Source of the DNA: Ifrita kowaldi
Lineage: Eukaryota; Chordata; Aves; Passeriformes; Cinclosomatidae
Reading direction: 5' to 3'
NCBI GenBank assembly: GCA_013398055.1
Contig: VZRS01007559.1
Span: forward strand, 550,837-614,836
DNA length: 64,000 nucleotides
A program made the translations under genes and the position numbers. The notes beneath the pieces were generated by a model. It saw only the letters and a program-made list of their open reading frames with translations, searched no databases and was not told the DNA's origin. Of the stretch, positions 58,141 to 64,000 are shown piece after piece. Position 1 is the stretch's first letter. Every line of letters starts with the position of its first letter.

Positions 58141-58756
58141 ATATCCAGTGATTTCCCAGTATCAAAGCAGCACTGCTGACATAACGAGGAAGATGATGGC
58201 TTTGGACATTAGTTTGGTGCATGAATCCCAATTCAAATCTCTGCTCTTCCTGCTCTATAAAAACCTTTTCATTTATCTGTATTTCAATGTCTCTTCTACA
58301 CAGTGAGAGTGATTATTGCTATGATTCACAGGGATGTAGAAAGAGTAAGTGGTCAAAAATGTCTGGAGTGCAGACACTCTGGAAATGGAGAGTTATCATT
58401 TACCTACACAATGTATATCATATTTCATCACAAAATCATTTAACAAGTAGGTTATTTTTAGGTACTATTATGACAATGGTTTGCCCATGTGATTTTCCAC
58501 CTTTGGGTTCAGGGGTCCCAGCTCCAGCAAAGATGGCAATTTAGAAAAAATGCTACAGGGACTGGCACTTTAAATGCTAACTGCCGAGTCGTGTTTGCAC
58601 AGAGGCCCCAGCAGCACTGTCAAGGAACCAGAAAGCAAGTGCAAACAGAGCTGTTCTGACTTTATGGCCCCTTACAAATCTTTTCTGGCATATGGGAGTA
58701 TTAGGCCTTAAGAACCTAAATGAGAGAAAAGTGTTTTATCACTTCTCCGTGATAGC

Positions 58757-58777
58757 GGGTTGAACCTGTCCTTACAT
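58757..58777 (+). repeat. First copy of a dispersed 21-base exact repeat
   Basis: Begins GGGTTGAACCTGTCCTTAC and matches 59803-59823 base for base, 1,046 bases apart. It sits in ordinary single-copy sequence, which makes it the likely source copy. Confidence 0.8.
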
Positions 58778-59802
58778 GCAGCCTCTACCACGAATGCACT
58801 TTTGGAAGGGAGTCTCAGATAAACATCAAAACGCTCCTCTTGTGATGTCAAGTGGGAGAGCTCTTTGCTCTCACTGAACCATGGCAGAGGCCAGCTTGGG
58901 TTCCGCAGCAGCCCAGGGCTGGGGCCAACAAACAACGGCTGGAGCTGAGTGATGAAAGCTGGGTCTTGGACCAGCAGGAGATCCCATCCTGCACTTTCCC
59001 CTCTCATCCTCGTTTTGTTTCCTGTTCCTACGGACAGGGAGAGTTCAGGAGATGACCAGCCTCCCAGGCTGCAGAACACAGCAGCATAAGGAAAATCACC
59101 ACTATTTGATGAGGTCTCTACCAGGTTAGGGCAAAGGTAACATAAATGGATACTTCACTGATTTGCTGTATATTTCTATATTTTTTCCAGCATTGTATTT
59201 CATTGTCAAAGCCAGGTTCATCCTTTTGTTTGATGGTACTTGGATAACAAATTCAGCTTATCTTGCTGGCTTTAGTGGAAGAGGTAACAACATTTGGGTC
59301 TTTCTTTCCACCCAGAAACCAAAGCACCTTTGGGAAGTGCCGGTTTCTCTTCCCTGTTTTAGGAAGCTTATGATTACTCTGCTCCTAATTTTTCTAATTC
59401 GCTTAAGAAAAAAGATGAATCTAGACTTTAAAACACCCTTACTTGTCTTTGCAAGCCAGGCAAAACACGAACGCGTGTTAAATGAAAGACAGTCTGCAGT
59501 GATGTTCTCAAGAGAAATTGCCTGTTACATAGTGGGCACTGAGTGCTGTGGTTTGCCCTTGGTCTGAGGAAACCCCCACAGGTGCTCCAGATGCCTCCCA
59601 GGATCCAACATGTGGAGCGGCCAAAGCCTTGACTTTACATTACCCTGGAAACCTCTGGTGATATGACACCACTCCCTCTCTTTTTTTAATTGCCCCTCTC
59701 TACCATACATGAATCCCCTTTTCACATCCACCTCCCGTCTTAGAATTAGTGAATACGTTAGTATTTTCAATTTTCAATATTAATAACATTAATATTAATA
59801 CT

Positions 59803-59823
59803 GGGTTGAACCTGTCCTTACAT
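59803..59823 (+). repeat. Second copy of the 21-base repeat, in a TAACATTAAT direct repeat
   Basis: The identical 21 bases lie inside a short segment bordered on both sides by TAACATTAAT (59783-59792 and 59830-59839). This arrangement looks like filler DNA copied into a break in AT-rich sequence. Confidence 0.8.
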
Positions 59824-59999
59824 ACAGGATAACATTAATAATGAAGTAACTCATAAAAATTTGCCTTAAACCCTTACCCAGGTCCTCATCAGTATTTCAG
59901 ATCCCAGCTCCCATTGGTTTCAGGATCTGGACCTCCATCCTTATCTCTCTGATTAAATCATTAGCTTTAAAATCTTTCACCATTTTCAACCTGATAATA

Positions 60000-61250
60000 A
60001 AGCACGAGAAGAAGTGGCTGTAAGCTTCATGAGTATTTATTTTTTCAGCAATGAAGGAGCAAGTTTACCAACAGCTTTTCTAACTGATTGTCTGCAGCAC
60101 AAGGAAGCTATGGCCACGTTAACGCAAGCAGTAGTAGTTTATTGTTTTAGTAGACACTTCTTCTTCCTTCCTTTTGAATAAATACACCGCAGGGTCTGGG
60201 AGGACGTGTGCCAAGAGCATTACTGGGCGCAGCAACAGCCGAACAAAGCGCAATCCTAATCATAACAGAGCAAGCAAGTATTGTTACAAATGTTCTCTTT
60301 AGGATGGAAATGAGCCAGGGGTAATAAAACCACCATAAAAACGTCAGAATGACCGATCACCGTGAAGTGCTGGCCTTTTTATAACCAAAACTTGCAATGA
60401 ACTTAGAAAAATTCCTGTGTTAAGAGAGATGCCATTTTTACTTAACATTATTGTTCGACTTCTTCTCACTTCGCTGCACAGTTAAATGATTGCAGAAGAG
60501 AACAACTTCAGAAGGGCATCAGTAAAGACCTGATTGATATTAAAAGGCATTCGAGCAAGATGGTGGACTCTGGATGGGAGCAAACTGTTAACCAGGGCAT
60601 TAACATTAACACTGCTACTGCCTCTTTATGAGAATATGGGGCGTATTTAGGAGCTAATTGTTTGAACAGCATCAATAACACATAATGCTTAATAAGATAC
60701 AAATGAAGAGCTGTGTAACTCACGTAATTCCATCAGAAAACGCTCAGGAACAGCAGCTTGACTTTAATTATGCAGATCAAAGGAGAAAAGGCATTTTGAA
60801 GTCTGGTCTAAAGTGTTATTTATTACTCCTTTCACTAAAGCATAGATCAGTTCAGATAGAAATAGCACTTTGGACTGGATTTGGTTAGTGAAAATGGGAA
60901 AAAAAAGAATATTCATTGCTTTGCTGATGTCCATGCACATTGGAGGATATGTTAAATCCTAATTACAGCAGACTGGCAGAAAGCAAAAGAGAAAAGAAAG
61001 AAAGAAAAAGCATGTAAGCTCAAATGAGGACAAATAAAGGTCATAGCTGCGTGTGTTGCTCGCAGAGACCTGAAGATGGTAAAGAAAACAAAGGTGCTTT
61101 GGCTAAACAAAAAGTAAAATGGGCACTCTCTTTTCTCCAGACTCCACTCCATAAATGGACAATATATGTGTGCCACCTAACAGTCAATACAGCACCAGTA
61201 TTTTAAATGTGATTTTATCAGCCGTTACTTCCTATTTCTGACTACAATAA
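60000..61250. promoter_or_regulatory. Candidate conserved non-coding cluster (best in window)
   Basis: About 1.25 kb without transposon or long frame, with motif pairs typical of developmental enhancers. At 60765-60770 is TAATTA (homeodomain core), followed four bases later by AGATCAAAGG at 60774-60783, a perfect TCF/LEF consensus site. Other homeodomain-like words include GAGCTAATTGTTTG near 60651-60664 and CTAATTACAG near 60959. Several stretches (60115-60150, 60330-60370, 60540-60700) have the mixed composition seen in slowly evolving non-coding DNA. What is seen are the motifs; conservation is inferred. Confidence 0.4.
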
Positions 61251-61448
61251 TCCACATTTTTGGTGTTGGAATTTGCTTGTGGCTTTTTTACATTTGTAGC
61301 AAACTCTTAAAAGCTGAGAATCTTGGGCCAAGAAATGCTTTGCTGGTAAGATAAGGTGAAGAGAAAGTCTATACCTACAGCTCCCTAATCATTAGCATTT
61401 TCTGCCAGGTCCAGAACACAGAACTGACCTGGCAGGTGGCCTGGATGC

Positions 61449-61504
61449 ATCCCAGCACATTTGGATGACAGACCCTAACCCATCCCAGCACACTTGGATC
61501 ACAG
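61449..61504. repeat. 33-bp minisatellite, left part
   Basis: One complete 33-base unit at 61449-61481 starts ATCCCAGCACATTTGGATGA and ends GACCCTAACCC. A second unit (ATCCCAGCACACTTGGAT) begins at 61482 and is cut off near 61504 where the CR1 3' end starts. The same unit resumes at about 62223. Confidence 0.85.
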
Positions 61505-61727
61505 ATTAACAGAATGGAGTGGGTTGGAAGGGACCCTTAAAGGTCATCTACTCCCGCCCCGTGCAATGAGCAGGGACATCTTCAACTAGATCAGGTTGCT
61601 CAGAGCCCTGTCCAACCTGACCCTGAATATTTCCAGGGATGGGGCATCCACCACCTCTCTGGGCAACCTAGTGTTTCGCCATCTTCATCGTAAAATAATT
61701 TTTTCCTTACATCTAGTTTGAGATTCA
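61505..61727 (-). mobile_element. CR1 LINE 3' fragment, minus strand (within minisatellite)
   Basis: On plus: AGAATGGAGTGGGTTGGAAG, AGATCAGGTTGCTCAGAGCC, CTGTCCAACCTGACCCTGAA, TTCCAGGGATGGGGCATCCA and CACCTCTCTGGGCAACCTAG, ending near CTTACATCTAGTTTGAG. All is 3' UTR; a few bases are missing after GGGCAACCT relative to the usual family order. Its subfamily type differs from the neighbouring CR1 piece. Confidence 0.93.
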
Positions 61728-61838
61728 AAGATTTAAAGGGCAGTAAGTAACTGGAGGATACTAAGTGGGTCTACTTGGTTGGTGGTCTTGTAATTTATCC
61801 CACTGGTTTGGTTCTGTGTCTTGGTGCTCTCTGCAGTT

Positions 61839-62220
61839 ACAGGATCATCAAGGTTGGAAGAGAACTTCAAGATCATCCAGTCCAACTGTCAGCCCAGCAC
61901 CACCATAATCATCCCTAAACCATGTCCCTAAGTGCCACATCCGGTCACCTCTTGACCACTTCCAGAAACAGTGACTCCACCACCTCCCTGGAAAACTTAT
62001 TCCAATGCCTAACCACTCTTTCAGTGAAAAATGTTTTCCAGTTATCTAATCTGAACTTCCACTGGTGCAGTTTAAGGCCATTTCCTCTTGTCCCCATTGA
62101 CACCAATCCTCACCTCACTACAGCCTCCTTTCAGGTAGCTGTGGAGAGCAATGAGGTCCCCTGAGCCTCCTCTTCTCCAGACTAAACCACCTCGTTCCCT
62201 CAGCTGGTCAGCAAAGGACA
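61839..62220 (-). mobile_element. CR1 LINE 3' fragment, minus strand (within minisatellite)
   Basis: On plus it starts ACAGGATCATCAAGGTTGG and runs through CAAGATCATCCAGTCCAACT, CCATGTCCCTAAGTGCCACA, ACTCCACCACCTCCCTGG and GGCCATTTCCTCTTGTCC to CTCCTCTTCTCCAGACTAAA. The last part is the start of the ORF2 C-terminal region read backwards. About 110 bases of non-CR1 sequence separate it from the CR1 piece at 61505. Confidence 0.94.
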
Positions 62221-62222
62221 TA

Positions 62223-62308
62223 TAGGATGAGAGACTCTAACCCACCCCAATACATTGGATGACAGCCCCCAACCCATGCCAGCACATTTGAATGACAGAC
62301 CCTACAAT
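62223..62308. repeat. 33-bp minisatellite, right part
   Basis: A partial unit (AGGATGAGAGACTCTAACCC, to 62243), then a 32-base unit at 62244-62275, then a 33-base unit at 62276-62308 (ATGCCAGCACATTTGAATGA...). They match the units at 61449-61504 with a few substitutions each. The array therefore had at least four to five copies before CR1 sequence separated them. Confidence 0.85.
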
Positions 62309-64000
62309 GCTGTAGAGGATGGGTGTGAGTACACACAGGGCCCCACTGCTGTTGGCACAAAGCAGCCATAAATGTCAGTGCAGAGCCCCAGTTTATATAA
62401 ATAATTCCATGACTGCAGCACTAAGCTGGGAAGTGCTGGGATCATCCTGCCTGGAGGCAGATGGAGCTGGGTGTGCAGCCTGGGTGTGCAGTCGTGTGCC
62501 CATCGTTGCCGTGAGGGCACTCACGCAGCCACAGCGCTCTCTGGGCATGGCCCAGCCAGGTGCAGGGACATGCTGGGGCATCTCCGTTTCTCTGCAGCTC
62601 AACTGCATTTCCTCAGGGCCAGAAGAGATTACTAGATGACTTAATCTGGGTTAGATGAACCCCTTTATCCCAATAACATTCCTAAAATCTTCCATTCAGC
62701 CAAACACACTGTCCACAAAGCACTCGGCCTTGAAGATTTTGAGATGCAGCGTCTACCTCTTCCTTTGGTAGCTCCTTCCAAAGTGTGTGTATTTCTCATT
62801 TATATGTATGTCTGGCTCCACACTGGGGCCATTAATTTCTGCCCCATCCTTCTCTGCCAAGAGGCCAGCCAGTGCAAAGATGTCAAACCCTTGCAATGGC
62901 TCCATGTGTCCAACTTCCTTCCCAATGGACTTTGCAGGGATTTTTTTCCCACTGGCACCTGCATGAGCTGGAACAAGCTCTGTGTGGGGAATAATTCAAT
63001 GATTGTAAGGATCTTTTCCAATCTTAATGATTACATGCTAATCATCAGCTTTGAGCAGTTTGGAGTCCTGGGCATGCTCAAAATACCACATATAGGCAGA
63101 GGTGCTGCCCAGGTAGGAAAGCCATGATAAATTCTCCATTAATATCTGACCTCCTCCCAGGGTTTTCTCACCTCTGCATCTTCTCCAGGTCTTTATTCCA
63201 GTATTTCAAACCTCTCTAGAGTTTCAGACAGCCACAGAAATGGAGTCAACAGAGAAATATTTCCTCTTTCCCACCCCAAGTGTGCAATTTCTGCACAGGG
63301 ATTTTTGGGTCAGAGGCCCAGGTCAGGTCAAGATGAAGTTTGGATGCAGGCCAGCTTTTCTGAACTTAAGATGTCATGGCTTGGACATTTGCTGCCTCTG
63401 GAGTGAGTAGTGAGACACTCACAGGTTTGCCTCAAAACAGGTGGAGGTGCTGAGCTTGACCTTGAAATCCCTGCTCCACTCCAGGTACTCCAAAGTTTCA
63501 TCTTGCTAATTAAAATTTGGCTCCTAGTGCAGTTATAGCATTTGACTCTAGAAGTGAACAGATTAAAAATTGCCCTTTTTCACTAAAACCAGAAACCTTT
63601 CCCAAACCATTAAAAAAATAATGCCTCTGCTAGATGCACAGAACCCACACAAAGTATCGGACCCAGCTGTAGCACACAGGTAACTTCACAATATTGTCTG
63701 CTTTGTCCTGCCAGCACGCGCTCCTGATGTGTGCTAACACACACACCCACCCACACAGAGCCATCCTTCCCTTCAAAACACAGAACTCTAACATACAGTA
63801 ACACAATTCCAGGCTTTTATTCCTTTTTTTTTCTGCAACTTTTATTACAAAGCCACAGACACACTGTGCCATTCTGTCTCCTTTGATGTGTTCAGTTACT
63901 GTATTTGTCATTGATTGAAAACCACAGAACACTTTTTATCTTCAACGTCTGATAAGTTTTCAGTTCGAAAGGGACCGACCACAGGAAGATTGTCCATACA
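62309..64000. other. Single-copy non-coding stretch
   Basis: No gene recognised. At 62998-63035 the words GATTGTAAGGATCTTTTCCAATCTTAATGATTACAT resemble a decayed plus-strand CR1 end, described separately. A CA-rich patch (ACACACACACCCACCCACACA) lies at 63739-63759. Frames of 100-127 codons (62744-63127 plus, 63630-63932 minus) lack domains. Confidence 0.45.
62985..63036 (+). mobile_element. Possible decayed CR1 tail, plus strand
   Basis: The order GGATCTTTTCCAATCTTAATG then ATTACATG mimics the CR1 ending (TTTTCCAACCTAAATG then ATTCTATG). The match is short and imperfect, so chance similarity is a real alternative. Confidence 0.35.

Larger units (their letters stand above)
58141..59999. other. 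Single-copy non-coding stretch
   Basis: No gene recognised. The plus-strand 134-codon frame at 59163-59567 and minus-strand 123-codon frame at 58708-59079 carry no domain. It holds both copies of the dispersed 21-base repeat listed separately. Confidence 0.5.

Overview
This is about 64 kb of vertebrate nuclear DNA, most likely from a bird. The main evidence is a set of interspersed CR1 LINE fragments on both strands, several ending in the octamer family ATTCTRTG that marks avian and reptilian CR1 3' ends. Short simple repeats and long stretches of moderately AT-rich single-copy sequence fit that reading. There is no operon structure, ribosome-binding site or dense coding. No open frame looks like a host exon with recognisable protein similarity. 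The window is best read as a gene desert or the inside of one or more very long introns.

Layout. 1-2365: single-copy sequence. 2366-3760: the largest element, a 5'-truncated, frameshifted CR1 on the minus strand that still carries readable reverse-transcriptase blocks. 3761-8060: single-copy sequence with an AT microsatellite (6021-6194) and two homeodomain-motif-rich stretches (5200-5660, 6580-7060). 8061-8219: CR1 tail. 8220-12796: single-copy sequence with small tandem repeats and a poly-A run holding one ambiguous base. 12797-13066: a fragment of a different LINE, RTE-like, on the minus strand. 13067-25055: single-copy sequence with an AT-rich block, homopolymers, a TA/CA microsatellite and a block at 23400-24900 that looks constrained. 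25056-25143: a pure TTCTCC hexamer array. 27391-27927, 36819-36897, 44520-44611, 48750-48992 and 57841-58140: further CR1 pieces. 61449-62308: a 33-bp minisatellite split by two minus-strand CR1 fragments. 60000-61250 is the best candidate enhancer-like region.

Nothing here is a multi-gene system. The protein-level signals are dead retrotransposon remnants. The items most worth checking are the RTE-like fragment (possible lineage marker), the interrupted minisatellite, a perfect 15-bp-arm inverted repeat at 52861-52893, a probable templated insertion at 59803-59823, and the candidate conserved non-coding blocks. CR1 and RTE assignments rest on recognised family motifs read by eye. Candidate regulatory blocks rest only on motif content and lack of repeats, so their confidence is low.
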